Shown piece by piece: positions 38,062 through 49,834 of a stretch of 64,000 nt of DNA. The stretch is taken from positions 7,564,001 to 7,628,000 of the forward strand of contig NZ_CP116256.1 in assembly GCF_027947575.1 (NCBI RefSeq), read 5' to 3'. The translations under genes and the position numbers were made by a program. Source of the stretch: Streptomyces rubrogriseus (GTDB lineage: Bacteria; Actinomycetota; Actinomycetes; Streptomycetales; Streptomycetaceae). A model generated the notes under the pieces. It saw only the letters and a program-made list of their open reading frames with translations, was not told the DNA's origin and ran no database searches. The number at the start of each line of letters is the position of its first letter. Position 1 is the stretch's first letter.

Positions 38062-39237
38062 TCATTCGTTGACGTAGACGCGCGGGACTCGGCTTCCGAT
38101 CCGGGTGACGATCTCGTACCCGATGGTGCCCGCCGCCTGGGCCCAGTCCTCGGCGGTGGGCTCGCCGCGGTCGCCCGGTCCGAACAGCACCGCCTCGGCG
38201 CCCGGCTCGGGCCGGTCCCCGCCCAGGTCGACGACGAACTGGTCCATCGCGATCCGCCCCGCGACCGTGCGCCACTTGCCGTCGACCAGGACGGGGCCGC
38301 TGGAGGAGGCGTGCCGGGGGATGCCGTCCGCGTAGCCGAGCGGGACGAGGCCGAGGGTGGTCTCGCCGGGGGTGGTGTAGTGGTGCCCGTAGCTGACGCC
38401 GTGGCCGCCGGGGACCTGCTTGACCAGGGCCAGCGAGGCGGCCAGCGTCATCACGGGGCGCAGCCCGAAGTCGGCCGGGGTGCCGATCTCGGGGCTCGGT
38501 GAGACGCCGTACATCGCGATGCCGGGCCGTACGAGGTCGAAGTGGGCGTCGGGGAGGGTGAGGGTGGCCGGCGAGTTGGCGATGTGCCGCACCTCGGGGC
38601 GCAGGCCCCGCTGCTCGGCGTAGGCCGTCATCTCCCGGAAACGGGTGAGCTGGGCGGCGATGGAGGGGTGGCCGGGCTCGTCGGCGCAGGCGAAGTGGGA
38701 CCAGAGCCCGGTGACCCTCAGCAGCCCCTCCTCCTCGGCCCGCAGCGCGGCCCCGACCAGCCGCTCCCAGTCCGCGCCGGGCTGGCAGCCGCCCCGCCCG
38801 AGCCCGGTGTCGGCCTTGAGCTGCACGCGCGCGGGCACCCCGGCCGCCCGTGCCGCCCCGGTGACCTCCTCCATGGCCCACATCGCGCTGACGGACACGT
38901 CGAGACGGGCCTCGACCGCCTCCCGCCAGGGCCCGCCGGGCGTCCACAGCCAGCACATGATCCGTACGTCGTCCGGCAGTCCGGGCTCCGCCGCGCGCAG
39001 GGCGAGGGCCTCCTGCGGGGTGGCGGTGCCGAGCCAGGTCGCACCGGCCGCGACGGCCGCGCGGGCGCAGGGGATCGCGCCGTGGCCGTAGGCGTCCGCC
39101 TTGACGACGGCCATGAGAGCCGCCCCGGGGGCCCGTTCGCGCAGTGCGCGTACGTTGGCCCGCAGGGCGGCCAGGTCGATCTCGGCCCGGGCGCGCAGTA
39201 CCGCGTCCGCGTCCCGCCGAGCAGTTGTCTCGCTCAT
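38062..39237 (-). CDS. alr: Alanine racemase
   Basis: Makes D-alanine for peptidoglycan with PLP. 391 aa. PLP lysine in [11 protein letters not shown], second catalytic Tyr in the MYGVSPSPE region, plus [13 protein letters not shown] SHFACAD and the C-terminal domain [17 protein letters not shown] start with GGGGG 4 nt upstream. First gene of the alr-hydrolase-tsaE group; its upstream region borders the hexanucleotide satellite. Confidence 0.97.
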   Translation of the reverse strand: MSETTARRDADAVLRARAEIDLAALRANVRALRERAPGAALMAVVKADAYGHGAIPCARAAVAAGATWLGTATPQEALALRAAEPGLPDDVRIMCWLWTPGGPWREAVEARLDVSVSAMWAMEEVTGAARAAGVPARVQLKADTGLGRGGCQPGADWERLVGAALRAEEEGLLRVTGLWSHFACADEPGHPSIAAQLTRFREMTAYAEQRGLRPEVRHIANSPATLTLPDAHFDLVRPGIAMYGVSPSPEIGTPADFGLRPVMTLAASLALVKQVPGGHGVSYGHHYTTPGETTLGLVPLGYADGIPRHASSSGPVLVDGKWRTVAGRIAMDQFVVDLGGDRPEPGAEAVLFGPGDRGEPTAEDWAQAAGTIGYEIVTRIGSRVPRVYVNE

Positions 39238-39290
39238 CGTGCCCCCAGTCTCTCAGAGCACCCGGCCACCCCGGCCGCACGGCGCCCGGC

Positions 39291-39492
39291 AGTGGCTGTG
39301 GCCTGCGTCAGTGGCAGTGGCAGTGGCAGTGGCAGTGGCAGTGGCTGTGGCTGTGGCCTGCGGCAGTGGCCGTGGCTGTGGCTGTGGCTGTGGCTGTGGC
39401 CTGCGGCAGTGGCCGTGGCTGTGGCTGTGGCTGTGGCTGTGGCCTGCGGCAGTGGCCGTGGCTGTGGCTGTGGCTGTGGCTGTGGCTGTGGC
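39291..39492. repeat. Hexanucleotide satellite between alr and acpS
   Basis: About 200 bp made of AGTGGC, TGTGGC and CGTGGC hexamers. A 43-bp higher-order unit (CTGCGGC-AGTGGC-CGTGGC plus four TGTGGC) starts at 39358, 39401 and 39444; a variant start is at 39303. It fills the divergent alr/acpS gap and reaches to within one base of the acpS -10 box. Confidence 0.95.
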
Positions 39493-39498
39493 TAGGGT
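39493..39498 (+). promoter_or_regulatory. Putative -10 box of acpS
   Basis: TAGGGT ending 7 nt before the ATG, without ribosome binding site; leaderless transcript likely. The -35 region lies inside the satellite. Confidence 0.55.
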
Positions 39499-39505
39499 TT
39501 CCGGC

Positions 39506-39877
39506 ATGAGCATCATCGGGGTCGGGATCGACGTGGCCGAGGTCGAGCGGTTCGGGGCAGCGCTGGAGCGCACACCGGCCCTGGCGGGGCGGCTGTTCCT
39601 GGAGAGCGAGTTGCTGCTGCCCGGCGGGGAGCGCCGGGGCGTGGCCTCGCTCGCCGCCCGGTTCGCGGCGAAGGAGGCGCTGGCCAAGGCGCTGGGCGCA
39701 CCGGCGGGACTGCTGTGGACGGACGCCGAGGTGTGGGTCGAGACCGGTGGGCGGCCGCGGCTGCGGGTCACGGGGACGGTGGCGGCGCGGGCGGCGGAGC
39801 TGGGCGTGGCGTCGTGGCACGTGTCGCTGAGCCACGACGCGGGGATCGCGTCGGCGGTGGTGATCGCGGAGGGATAG
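39506..39877 (+). CDS. acpS: Holo-[acyl-carrier-protein] synthase
   Basis: 123 aa. Transfers 4'-phosphopantetheine from CoA to apo-ACP. Magnesium/CoA motif [14 protein letters not shown], catalytic Glu in [13 protein letters not shown], and [16 protein letters not shown] at the end. Usual length. ATG start preceded by a -10-like TAGGGT only. Confidence 0.96.
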   Translation: MSIIGVGIDVAEVERFGAALERTPALAGRLFLESELLLPGGERRGVASLAARFAAKEALAKALGAPAGLLWTDAEVWVETGGRPRLRVTGTVAARAAELGVASWHVSLSHDAGIASAVVIAEG

Positions 39878-39905
39878 CGGCCGGACAGGTCCTGGCCCGC
39901 GGGGG

Positions 39906-40514
39906 TCAGTCGGCGGTCGGCCGGACCCGGATGTGCATGCGTTCGCCCTGCGCGCCGTACAGGGCGATCCACTCGACGGGCTGGTCCCCGGCGTTCGCGA
40001 TGCCGTGCGGGACGCGGGTGTCGAACTCCGCCGTCTCCCCGGCCGTCAGGACCAGATCGTGCTCGCCGAGGGCGAGGAGCAGACGGCCGGAGAGGACGTA
40101 GAGCCACTCGTGGCCCTCGTGCGACCCCTGCTCGGGGCGCGGTGTCCACTCGGTGCGCGGAGTGGCCGGGGCGGGGAGGATCTGCTTGTAGGCGTGCAGC
40201 CCGTCGTTGGGGTTCCGGGTGAGCGGGACCCAGGTCTGTCCGTGCCGGGTGAAGGGGCGGGGATGGACGCGGGGGTCGCCGGTGCGCGAACCGACGAGTT
40301 CGTCCAGGGGCAGCCGGTGCGCGCGGGCCAGCGGCAGCAGGTGCCGCAGCCCGGGCTCGCGCTGCCCCGACTCCAGCCGGGACAGGGTGCTCACGGAGAT
40401 GCCGGTGACGGCGGCGAGCTGGGCCAGCGTGAGCCCGCGGGCCTGCCGGATGGCGCGCAGGCGGGCCCCGAGCGAGGTCATCACCTGTGCCGTCTCGTCG
40501 TCACCGCCGGTCAT
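39906..40514 (-). CDS. XRE-cupin transcriptional regulator
   Basis: 202 aa. N-terminal helix-turn-helix (LTLAQLAAVTGISVSTLSRL) and C-terminal cupin-2 barrel (GHEWLYVLSGRLLLALGEHD, AEFDTRVPHGIANAGDQPVE) that binds a small ligand. ATG 40514 follows GGGGGAC about 10 nt upstream; ATG 40532 would add six residues. Divergent from nnrD. No obvious target enzyme next to it. Confidence 0.92.
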   Translation of the reverse strand: MTGGDDETAQVMTSLGARLRAIRQARGLTLAQLAAVTGISVSTLSRLESGQREPGLRHLLPLARAHRLPLDELVGSRTGDPRVHPRPFTRHGQTWVPLTRNPNDGLHAYKQILPAPATPRTEWTPRPEQGSHEGHEWLYVLSGRLLLALGEHDLVLTAGETAEFDTRVPHGIANAGDQPVEWIALYGAQGERMHIRVRPTAD

Positions 40515-40593
40515 GGGACCACTGTCCCCCATCGCGGATTCCGGGGAGCGGCGGGCCGTGCGTGTTCCCGGCGTACGGGGAAGACTCGACGGC

Positions 40594-42051
40594 ATGCGGA
40601 CTGCGTACAGCGTGGAGACGGTCAGGAACGCCGAGCGGGAACTGATGGCACGGCTGCCGGAGGGGGCGCTGATGCAACGGGCCGCGGCCGGACTGGCCGC
40701 CGCCTGCGCCCAGGTGCTGGCCCGGGTGGCCGGGCGGGTCTACGGCAGCCGGGTGGTGCTGCTGGTCGGCAGCGGCGACAACGGCGGCGACGCCCTGTAC
40801 GCGGGCGCGCGGCTGGCCCGCCGGGGCGCGGGCGTGGCGGCGGTGCTGCTCGCGCCGGAGCGGGCGCACGGCGGCGGCCTGACGGCGCTGCGGCGCGCGG
40901 GCGGACGGGTCGCCGAGGGCGGGGCCTCCGGTTCCGCCGAGGAGTTGATCGCGCGGGCCGATCTGGTCCTCGACGGCATCGTCGGGATCGGCGGCGCGGG
41001 CGGGCTGCGGAAGGAGGCCGTTCCGCTGGCCGACGCGGCCGCGCGGTCCCGGGCCGCCGTCGTCGCCGTCGACCTGCCGAGCGGGGTCGACGCGGACACG
41101 GGCCGGGTGCGGGGGGACGTGGTCAGGGCCGACCTGACGGTGACGTTCGGGACGCACAAGCCGGGGCTGCTGATCGATCCGGCGCGGGAGTACGCGGGTT
41201 CGGTGCGGCTGGTGGACATCGGTCTGCCGCTGCCCGGCGAGGCGGCCGAGCTGGAGGCGTTGCAGCACCCGGACGTGGCCCGCCTGCTGCCGGTCCCGGC
41301 GGGCGAGAGCGACAAGTACCGGCGCGGAGTGGTGGGCATCGCCGCCGGGTCGGCCCGCTACCCCGGCGCGGCCGTACTCGCCGTCGCGGGCGCGCTGCGG
41401 GGCGGGGCCGGGGCGGTGCGGTACGTCGGTCCGGCGGGGGACGCGGTGATCGCCCGCTTCCCGGAGACGCTCGTGTCCGACCGGGGGCCGGAGCGGGCCG
41501 GGCGGGTGCAGGCGTGGGTGGTCGGACCGGGTGCCGGTGACGACGCGGCGACGGTGGCTCAGGTGCTGGCCGCGCAGGTACCGGTGCTGATCGACGCGGA
41601 CGGCCTGCGGCTGGCCGACGCGGACGCGGTACGGGCGCGCACGGCGCCGACGCTGATGACCCCGCACGCCGGGGAGGCGGCGGCGCTGCTCGGGGTGGCC
41701 CGGGAGGAGGTCGAGGCGGCCCGGCTGGCCTCGGTGCGCGAGCTGGCGGCGCGGTACGGGGCGACGGTGCTGCTGAAGGGCTCGACGACGCTGGTGGCCA
41801 GTGCGAAGGGCGGCCCCGTCCGGGTCAACGCGACGGGGACGTCGTGGCTCGCCACGGCCGGGAGCGGGGACGTGCTGTCCGGCCTGGCGGGGTCACTGCT
41901 GGCGGCGGGCCTGTCGGCGGTGGACGCGGGGAGCGTGGGCGCGTACCTGCACGGTCTGGCGGGCCGCTTCGCGTCGGAGGGGGCCCCGACGGGGGCGCAC
42001 GACGTGGCGGCGGCGATCCCGCGGGCCTGGCGGGACGTGCGGGGAGAATGA
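40594..42051 (+). CDS. nnrD: Bifunctional NAD(P)H-hydrate repair enzyme
   Basis: 485 aa. N-terminal YjeF_N epimerase domain (GSGDNGGDALYAGARLARRG, VDLPSGVDADTG) and C-terminal ADP-dependent dehydratase of ribokinase fold (TPHAGEAAALLG, NATGTSWLATAGSGDVLSGL). It repairs damaged NADHX/NADPHX. ATG start at 40594; GGGGAAG lies 11 nt upstream. The last 30 bases are part of a tandem duplication. Confidence 0.96.
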   Translation: MRTAYSVETVRNAERELMARLPEGALMQRAAAGLAAACAQVLARVAGRVYGSRVVLLVGSGDNGGDALYAGARLARRGAGVAAVLLAPERAHGGGLTALRRAGGRVAEGGASGSAEELIARADLVLDGIVGIGGAGGLRKEAVPLADAAARSRAAVVAVDLPSGVDADTGRVRGDVVRADLTVTFGTHKPGLLIDPAREYAGSVRLVDIGLPLPGEAAELEALQHPDVARLLPVPAGESDKYRRGVVGIAAGSARYPGAAVLAVAGALRGGAGAVRYVGPAGDAVIARFPETLVSDRGPERAGRVQAWVVGPGAGDDAATVAQVLAAQVPVLIDADGLRLADADAVRARTAPTLMTPHAGEAAALLGVAREEVEAARLASVRELAARYGATVLLKGSTTLVASAKGGPVRVNATGTSWLATAGSGDVLSGLAGSLLAAGLSAVDAGSVGAYLHGLAGRFASEGAPTGAHDVAAAIPRAWRDVRGE

Positions 42052-42120
42052 AACCGCGGGCCGGGGCGCGGGCCTGGCGGGACGTGCGGGGCAATGAAAC
42101 CGCGGGCCCGGGCGCGGGCC
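42021..42120 (+). repeat. 47/46-bp tandem duplication at nnrD 3' end
   Basis: The unit beginning GCGGGCCTGGCGGGACGTGC occurs at 42021 and 42068, and its first bases again at 42114. The first copy encodes the NnrD C-terminus and stop; the rest fills the gap to the ASCH gene. Confidence 0.85.
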
Positions 42121-42127
42121 TCGCCGG

Positions 42128-42133
42128 TACGGT
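42128..42133 (+). promoter_or_regulatory. Putative -10 box of ASCH gene
   Basis: TACGGT ending 6 nt before ATG 42140, no ribosome binding site; suggests a leaderless mRNA. Confidence 0.5.
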
Positions 42134-42139
42134 GCGAAC

Positions 42140-42607
42140 ATGACCGCCGCACCGGCCCCGGACCCGGCCCTCCCGGACCTCGACGCGCTCCCCAGGGCGG
42201 AGTTCGCGTTCCCCGGTCCGCTGCGGGACCGGCTCGTCGCCGCGATCCTCGACGGTTCGAAGACCTCGACGACGGGTCTGGTCGCCGACTACGAGCACGA
42301 CGGCGATCCGCTGCCGCGGCCCGGGCGCCGTGAGGTGGTCGTCGACTCGTCCGGCCGCCCGGTCGCAGTCATCGAGGTGACACAGGTGCGCGTCGTCCCG
42401 CTGGCCGAGGTGGACCTCGCCCACGCGGTCGGCGAGGGCGAGGGACACACGAGCGTGGCCGAGTGGCGCGCGGACCACGAGCGGTTCTGGCACGGCGAGG
42501 AGATGCGCGCGGCGCTGGGCGACCCGGGGTTCACGGTGGACGACGCGACGCCGGCGGTCCTGGAACGCTTCCGGGTCGTCACCGTGCTGCCCGGTACCGC
42601 CGGCTGA
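42140..42607 (+). CDS. ASCH domain protein
   Basis: 155 aa. ASCH (PUA-like) fold: VAAILDGSKTSTTGLVADYE with the typical GxKxxT-like GSKTST, VIEVTQVRVVPLAEVDLAHA, and HTSVAEWRADHERFW. Some members hydrolyse N4-acetylcytidine, others bind RNA; no assignment beyond family. Convergent with glmS. Confidence 0.88.
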   Translation: MTAAPAPDPALPDLDALPRAEFAFPGPLRDRLVAAILDGSKTSTTGLVADYEHDGDPLPRPGRREVVVDSSGRPVAVIEVTQVRVVPLAEVDLAHAVGEGEGHTSVAEWRADHERFWHGEEMRAALGDPGFTVDDATPAVLERFRVVTVLPGTAG

Positions 42608-42621
42608 GGATCCCTCCGGGG

Positions 42622-44469
<1,848 letters not shown>

Positions 44470-44579
44470 AAGCGGCAGCCTACGAGCAGGATCGGCCGCG
44501 TGGCGGCCGCAAAGCGGGCATCCTGTGCCCGATATCGGAAATTCCCACCGGGGTACGAACGCCGTCCGTGGCCCGGACG

Positions 44580-45386
44580 TCAGCCGAGCTTGGCGACCTG
44601 CGCGTCGACGACCTCGGCGGGGACCTCGAATTCCGCGCCGGTCATCATCGAGGAGAGGTTGACGGCGCCGAAGGTGGCGAGGGTGGCGCCCTTGCGGACC
44701 ACGACGAGCTTCATGAGCCCGCTGCTGTCCCCGCCGGTGGCCACACCGATGTTGACGGTGAGCCCCTCGTCCCCGCCCTTGGGGGCGTCCGCCCCGCTCA
44801 CCTCGGTGATCTGCATCTTGTCACTGCCCACGGTGGCGACGAAGCCGCCCGCGCACTTCTCGACGGCCGCCTTCAGACCCGCCACCGCCTGCTCGGCGCC
44901 GCCGTCCGGGTAGGAGGCGACGTTCAGCAGGATCTTGTTCACGTCGACATCGGTCATGTCCTGGCCGTCCGGGCCCTTGCTCTCGGAGGGCGACTCCGAC
45001 TGGCCCTGCCAGGAGCGCTGCACGTCCGCCGCCGGCTCGCCCTGGGCCACCGCGCCCTGGACGTAGACGAGCGGCAGGCAGGCCTTGTCGTCCGTCGAGA
45101 TCTTGTCCTTGGCCACCTGGTCGTCCGCCGACAGTTCGGTGGTGACCTCGCCGTTCTTGACGTCGGCCTGGGCCAGGGCGACCTTCTCCAGTTCGGCGGC
45201 GGTCAGCGCCTTGCCCGCCGGTGCGGACTCTCCGGCACCTCCCGCCGGGGCGGACTGCTCCGTCTTGGCCGTCTCCTCCCCGGCCGCGCCGTCGTCGTCG
45301 GACGACCCGCCGCAGGCGGTGGCGAACAGGGCCAGGGCGGCGGCGGAGGCCACCAGGGCGGTACGGCGGACAGCGGTCGAACTCAC
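44580..45386 (-). CDS. Putative lipoprotein of unknown function
   Basis: 268 aa. Signal peptide and lipobox LALFATACGGS; then an acidic Ser/Gly linker and a domain with two Cys (KACLPLVYV, VEKCAGGFV) likely joined by a disulfide outside the cell. The pattern (VATVGSDKMQITEV, LVVVRKGATLATFGAV) is reminiscent of PknH/LppX-type sensor domains, but this is only a resemblance. GTG 45386 is chosen (GAAAGAG 7 nt upstream); GTG 45410 would add 8 residues. Confidence 0.85.
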   Translation of the reverse strand: MSSTAVRRTALVASAAALALFATACGGSSDDDGAAGEETAKTEQSAPAGGAGESAPAGKALTAAELEKVALAQADVKNGEVTTELSADDQVAKDKISTDDKACLPLVYVQGAVAQGEPAADVQRSWQGQSESPSESKGPDGQDMTDVDVNKILLNVASYPDGGAEQAVAGLKAAVEKCAGGFVATVGSDKMQITEVSGADAPKGGDEGLTVNIGVATGGDSSGLMKLVVVRKGATLATFGAVNLSSMMTGAEFEVPAEVVDAQVAKLG

Positions 45387-45645
45387 GGCGGCACTCTTTC
45401 GTCGGTTCACTTCGGGAAATGTCGACTCGCGCCGGAATCCGTCGAGTCGTGTCGGGTCCGGTGATGAGATCCGGCCGACTTTGCCCGCACCTTACCCAGG
45501 CATTCGTACGTACGATCGATAACCGGCCATCCGAGATCCGACCGTGATCTCGTCGGGCCCCGCCGGAGCCCGACGGGCCGCGGCGGACCGGCCGACGTGA
45601 CACAGCCCACCTGCCGCCCCGTTCGTACTCCGTTAACAATGGACT

Positions 45646-46635
45646 GTGATCTCTCCGGTCCCCTCGATCCCCCGGAGCGCCCACCGGCAGCGGCCGGAGG
45701 CGACTCCCTACGTCGACCTCACCCGCCCCGAGTGGAGCGCACTGCGCGACAAGACGCCGCTGCCGCTGACCGCCGAGGAGGTCGAGAAACTGCGCGGCCT
45801 CGGCGACGTCATCGACCTCGACGAGGTGCGGGACATCTACCTCCCGCTGTCCCGGCTCCTCAACCTCTACGTCGGCGCCACCGACGGCCTGCGCGGCGCG
45901 CTGAACACCTTCCTCGGCGAGCAGGGCTCCCAGTCCGGCACCCCCTTCGTCATAGGGGTCGCCGGCTCGGTCGCGGTCGGCAAGTCCACCGTCGCCCGCC
46001 TGCTCCAGGCGCTGCTGTCCCGCTGGCCCGAGCACCCGCGCGTCGAGCTGGTCACCACCGACGGCTTCCTGCTGCCGACGCGGGAGCTGGAGGCGCGCGG
46101 GCTGATGTCGCGGAAAGGTTTCCCCGAGTCGTACGACCGCCGGGCGCTGACCCGGTTCGTCGCCGACATCAAGGCGGGCAAGGCGGAGGTGACCGCCCCG
46201 GTCTACTCCCACCTCATCTACGACATCGTCCCGGACCAGCGGCTCGTCGTCCGCCGCCCCGACATCCTGATCGTCGAGGGCCTCAACGTGCTCCAGCCCG
46301 CGCTGCCCGGCAAGGACGGCCGCACCAGGGTCGGACTCGCCGACTACTTCGACTTCAGCGTGTACGTCGACGCGCGTACCGAGGACATCGAGCACTGGTA
46401 CCTCAACCGCTTCCGCAAGCTGCGCGCGACCGCCTTCCAGAACCCCTCCTCGTACTTCCGCAAGTACACGCAGGTGTCGGAGGAGGAGGCCCTCGACTAC
46501 GCCCGCACCACCTGGCGCACCATCAACAAGCCCAACCTGGTGGAGAACGTGGCCCCCACCCGGGGCCGGGCCACCCTGGTGCTGCGCAAGGGCCCCGACC
46601 ACAAGGTCCAGCGCCTGAGCCTGCGCAAGCTGTGA
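45646..46635 (+). CDS. coaA: Pantothenate kinase, type I
   Basis: 329 aa. First step of CoA synthesis. P-loop [29 protein letters not shown], then the conserved [10 protein letters not shown] and the C-terminal [15 protein letters not shown] and [16 protein letters not shown] start; a TAACAAT box ends 5 nt upstream and there is no ribosome binding site, so leaderless expression is likely. Confidence 0.97.
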   Translation: MISPVPSIPRSAHRQRPEATPYVDLTRPEWSALRDKTPLPLTAEEVEKLRGLGDVIDLDEVRDIYLPLSRLLNLYVGATDGLRGALNTFLGEQGSQSGTPFVIGVAGSVAVGKSTVARLLQALLSRWPEHPRVELVTTDGFLLPTRELEARGLMSRKGFPESYDRRALTRFVADIKAGKAEVTAPVYSHLIYDIVPDQRLVVRRPDILIVEGLNVLQPALPGKDGRTRVGLADYFDFSVYVDARTEDIEHWYLNRFRKLRATAFQNPSSYFRKYTQVSEEEALDYARTTWRTINKPNLVENVAPTRGRATLVLRKGPDHKVQRLSLRKL

Positions 46636-46670
46636 GGCGGGCGGGGCGGGCGGCGCGATAGAAATACCGG

Positions 46671-47612
46671 ATGCTGCATCTGCGCCTGATCACTCCGGCC
46701 GACCGCACCGACGAGGTGGTCCGCCTGATCGACCGTACGGTCGGCACCACCCACCTCGTCGTCCTGCCGGGCGCCGCCCGCGAACCCGAGGGCGACGTCG
46801 TCATGTGCGACGTGGCCCGCGAGGCCGGGGACGAACTCATCAACGGCCTGCGGGCGTTGGGCATCGACAGCTGCGGCGCCATCACCGCCGAGAACATCGA
46901 CCTGTCGTTGTCCGAGCGCGCCGACCAGGCGGAACGGGACGCGCCGGGCGAGGCCGCCGACGCGGTGCTGTGGGAGCAGTTGGAGGAGGCGACGCACGAG
47001 GAGTCGACGCTCTCCATCACCTACGTCGCCTTCATCACGCTCGCCACGATGATCGCGGCCTGCGGTGTCGTCCTCGACAACGCGATCCTGATCGTGGGCG
47101 CGATGGCGGTCGGCCCGGAGTTCGGCCCGCTGGCCGGCATCTGCACGGCGATCGTCCAGCGGGCCCCGCGGCTCGCCCTGCGCTCGGCGATCGCCCTGCT
47201 GGTGGGCTTCGCCGTGGCGATGGCGGTGACGGTGGGCTTCAGCTGGATCATGACCGAGTTCGGCCAGTTCAGCGAGGGCAAGCTGGAGGGCGACCGCCCC
47301 AACACCGGCTTCGTCTACGCCCCCGACGCCTTCTCCTTCGTGGTGGCGGTCCTCGCCGGCATCGCGGGCACGCTGTCCCTCACCTCGGCGAAGTCCGGCG
47401 CCCTGGTGGGCGTCGCCATCTCCGTCACCACGGTCCCGGCGGCCGCGAACGCCGCCGTCGCCCTGAGCTTCGGCGACACCAACCAGACGGTGGGCTCCAC
47501 CGAACAGCTCCTGCTCAACCTGGCAGGCATCGTGGTCGCCGGAACCCTCACGCTCCTGGCCCAGAAGGCCCTGTGGTCAACCCAACGAGGCCGGATGAGC
47601 AAGCCAACCTAG
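46671..47612 (+). CDS. DUF389 membrane protein
   Basis: 313 aa. A soluble N-terminal alpha/beta part of about 115 residues (MLHLRLITPADRTDEVVRLI), then six or so transmembrane helices including the family signature ILIVGAMAVGPEFGPLAGI and TSAKSGALVGVAISVTTVPA. Function unknown. A TAGAAAT box lies close before the ATG. The stop codon TAG is inside the dispersed repeat, copy 2. Confidence 0.93.
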   Translation: MLHLRLITPADRTDEVVRLIDRTVGTTHLVVLPGAAREPEGDVVMCDVAREAGDELINGLRALGIDSCGAITAENIDLSLSERADQAERDAPGEAADAVLWEQLEEATHEESTLSITYVAFITLATMIAACGVVLDNAILIVGAMAVGPEFGPLAGICTAIVQRAPRLALRSAIALLVGFAVAMAVTVGFSWIMTEFGQFSEGKLEGDRPNTGFVYAPDAFSFVVAVLAGIAGTLSLTSAKSGALVGVAISVTTVPAAANAAVALSFGDTNQTVGSTEQLLLNLAGIVVAGTLTLLAQKALWSTQRGRMSKPT

Positions 47613-47663
47613 GGGCGCGGGGAACCGCGCGACAAGCCACGACGGCGCCGCAGCCCGCAACGC
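47611..47663. repeat. Dispersed intergenic repeat, copy 2
   Basis: AGGGGCGCGGGGAACCGCGC followed by GACAAGCCACGACGGCGCCG. It overlaps the stop codon of the DUF389 gene and lies between convergent genes. Confidence 0.85.
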
Positions 47664-47696
47664 ACAGCACCCCCACCCCCAACCCGGCGCAGGAAA

Positions 47697-49055
47697 CTAC
47701 CCCAGCGCAGACTTCACCGAATCGGCCAACCGCCCCGCCACAGACCGAGCCTGCTCAATATCCGCCGCTTCCACCATCACCCGCACCAGCGGCTCGGTCC
47801 CCGACGGACGCAGCAACACCCGCCCGGTGCTGCCAAGCTCCCGCTCGGCCTCGGCCACGGCGGTCGCCAGCTCGGCAGAGCTCGTCACCCGCGACTTGTC
47901 CACGTCCGGCACATTGACCAGCACCTGCGGCAGCCGCTCCATCACGGACGCGAGGTCCCGCAGCGTACGCCCGGTCTGCGCGACCCGCGCCGCCAGCATC
48001 AGGCCGGTCAGCGTGCCGTCACCCGTGGTGGCGTGGTCGAGGATGATGACGTGGCCGGACTGCTCGCCGCCGAGGGCGTAGCCGTGCTCCTTCATCTCCT
48101 CCAGCACGTACCGGTCGCCGACCCCGGTCTGCACGAACCGGATGCCCTCGCGCTCCATGGCCAGCTTGAAGCCCAGGTTGGACATGACGGTCGCGACGAC
48201 GGTGTCCGAGCGCAGCGCCTCGCGCTCCCGCATCGCCAGGGACAGCACGGCGAGGATCTGGTCGCCGTCGACCTCCGCACCGGTGTGGTCCACGGCCAGG
48301 CAGCGGTCCGCGTCGCCGTCGTGGGCGATGCCCAGGTCGGCACCGTGCTCGACGACGGCGGCCTTGAGCAGGTCGAGGTGGGTGGAGCCGCAGCCGTCGT
48401 TGATGTTGAGGCCGTCGGGCACCGCGCCGATGGTGACCAGTTCGGCACCGGCCCGCGCGAACGCCTCCGGCGAGACCCGGGAGGCCGCGCCGTGCGCCTC
48501 GTCGAGGACGATCTTCAGTCCGTCGAGGCGGTTCGGGAGGACGCCGACGAGGTGGGCGACGTACTGGTCGAGCCCCTCGTCGTAGTCCCGGACGCGGCCG
48601 ACCCCGGCACCGGTCGGGCGGTCCCAGGGGGCGCCGGTGCGGTGGTCGGCGTAGACGGACTCGATGCGGTCCTCCAGCTCGTCGGCGAGCTTGTGGCCGC
48701 CGCGGGCGAAGAACTTGATGCCGTTGTCGGGCATGGCGTTGTGGCTGGCGGACAGCATCACGCCGAGGTCGGCGCCGAGCGCGCCGGTGAGGTGGGCCAC
48801 CGCGGGCGTCGGCAGCACGCCGACCCGCAGCACGTCCACACCGGCGCTGGCGAGGCCCGCGACCACCGCGGCCTCCAGGAACTCCCCGGAGGCACGTGGG
48901 TCCCGGCCGACCACCGCGGTCGCCCGGTGCCCGGCGAAGGTGCCCGCCTCGGCCAGTACGTGCGCCGCGGCGACGGAGAGGCCCAGCGCCAGCTCGGCCG
49001 TCAGATCCGCGTTGGCGACGCCGCGCACGCCGTCCGTGCCGAAGAGTCGTCCCAC
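47697..49055 (-). CDS. glmM: Phosphoglucosamine mutase
   Basis: Interconverts glucosamine-6-phosphate and glucosamine-1-phosphate. 452 aa, normal. Catalytic phosphoserine loop [18 protein letters not shown], metal loop AHDGDADRC, sugar loop GGEQSGHVI and phosphate loop [14 protein letters not shown]. Start [15 protein letters not shown]. Reads leftward behind rplM-rpsI in the usual Streptomyces order. Confidence 0.98.
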   Translation of the reverse strand: MGRLFGTDGVRGVANADLTAELALGLSVAAAHVLAEAGTFAGHRATAVVGRDPRASGEFLEAAVVAGLASAGVDVLRVGVLPTPAVAHLTGALGADLGVMLSASHNAMPDNGIKFFARGGHKLADELEDRIESVYADHRTGAPWDRPTGAGVGRVRDYDEGLDQYVAHLVGVLPNRLDGLKIVLDEAHGAASRVSPEAFARAGAELVTIGAVPDGLNINDGCGSTHLDLLKAAVVEHGADLGIAHDGDADRCLAVDHTGAEVDGDQILAVLSLAMREREALRSDTVVATVMSNLGFKLAMEREGIRFVQTGVGDRYVLEEMKEHGYALGGEQSGHVIILDHATTGDGTLTGLMLAARVAQTGRTLRDLASVMERLPQVLVNVPDVDKSRVTSSAELATAVAEAERELGSTGRVLLRPSGTEPLVRVMVEAADIEQARSVAGRLADSVKSALG

Positions 49056-49211
49056 TTGTCCTCCTGAGGAAACGTCAATTCCGGAAGCGGCTGCCGATGA
49101 GTCGGCCCACGCAGTCGGCTCCCGAAGACTCGGGCACGCATCGCCCGGCCAACGATCACATAAGCCTTAGAACGTCTTGTGCCGTTATACGCCCAACGGC
49201 AGGGATAAACG

Positions 49212-49249
49212 AATGCCCCGGCAGCACAGTGGCGTGCCGCCGGGGCGTT
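49212..49249 (-). terminator. Terminator of rplM-rpsI
   Basis: 15-bp stem with two wobble pairs (CCCCGGC arms), loop of 8, 30 bases beyond the rpsI stop and followed by TTTA on the minus strand. Confidence 0.85.
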
Positions 49250-49279
49250 CGGAGTACAGCCTGTACCAGCCGGTACGAC

Positions 49280-49792
49280 TTAGCGCTTGCTGTACTGCGG
49301 GGCCTTGCGGGCCTTCTTCAGACCGGCCTTCTTGCGCTCGACCGCACGGTCGTCACGCTTGAGGTAACCGGCCTTCTTGAGGGCGCCGCGGTTGTTGTCC
49401 ACGTCGGCCTCGTTCAGCGCGCGGGCGACACCGAGACGGAGCGCACCGGCCTGACCGGAGACGCCGCCGCCGGAGATGCGGGCGATGACGTCGTAGCGGT
49501 TGTCCAGCTCGAGCACCTTGAAGGGCTCGTTGACTTCCTGCTGGTGCACCTTGTTCGGGAAGTAGTCCTCGAGCGTGCGCCCGTTGACCTTCCACTTGCC
49601 GGTGCCCGGGACGATCCGGACGCGGGCGATGGCGTTCTTGCGACGGCCCAGGCCGGCGGCCGGCTGCGGCTCGCCGAACGCGGAGGCCATGGACTCCGAG
49701 GTGTACTCGCCCTCGACGGGCACCTCGGACTCGGTGGTGTAGCTGTCGATGTCGATCTCTTCGAGCGGCTGCTCGGGAGTGGTCTCGGCCAC
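49280..49792 (-). CDS. rpsI: Ribosomal protein S9
   Basis: 170 aa with the actinobacterial acidic N-terminal extension ([20 protein letters not shown], about 40 residues) before the S9 core [19 protein letters not shown]; the end is [12 protein letters not shown] as always. GTG start behind GAGGAG. Second gene of rplM-rpsI. Confidence 0.98.
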   Translation of the reverse strand: MAETTPEQPLEEIDIDSYTTESEVPVEGEYTSESMASAFGEPQPAAGLGRRKNAIARVRIVPGTGKWKVNGRTLEDYFPNKVHQQEVNEPFKVLELDNRYDVIARISGGGVSGQAGALRLGVARALNEADVDNNRGALKKAGYLKRDDRAVERKKAGLKKARKAPQYSKR

Positions 49793-49834
49793 GATGCTCC
49801 TCAGATTCTCTTCAGTCTTAAAGGGTGGCCGGAA

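Noticed and set aside
39291..39492. CRISPR array
   Set aside because: The repeats are contiguous hexamers without unique spacers.
39144..39509. Open frames through the hexanucleotide array encoding LWLWLW or GCGCGC runs
   Set aside because: Repeat DNA without stop codons in several frames; no start signals and no protein-like composition.
44470..44579. glmS ribozyme upstream of glmS
   Set aside because: That element belongs to Firmicutes-type genes; no matching structure is visible in this short gap.
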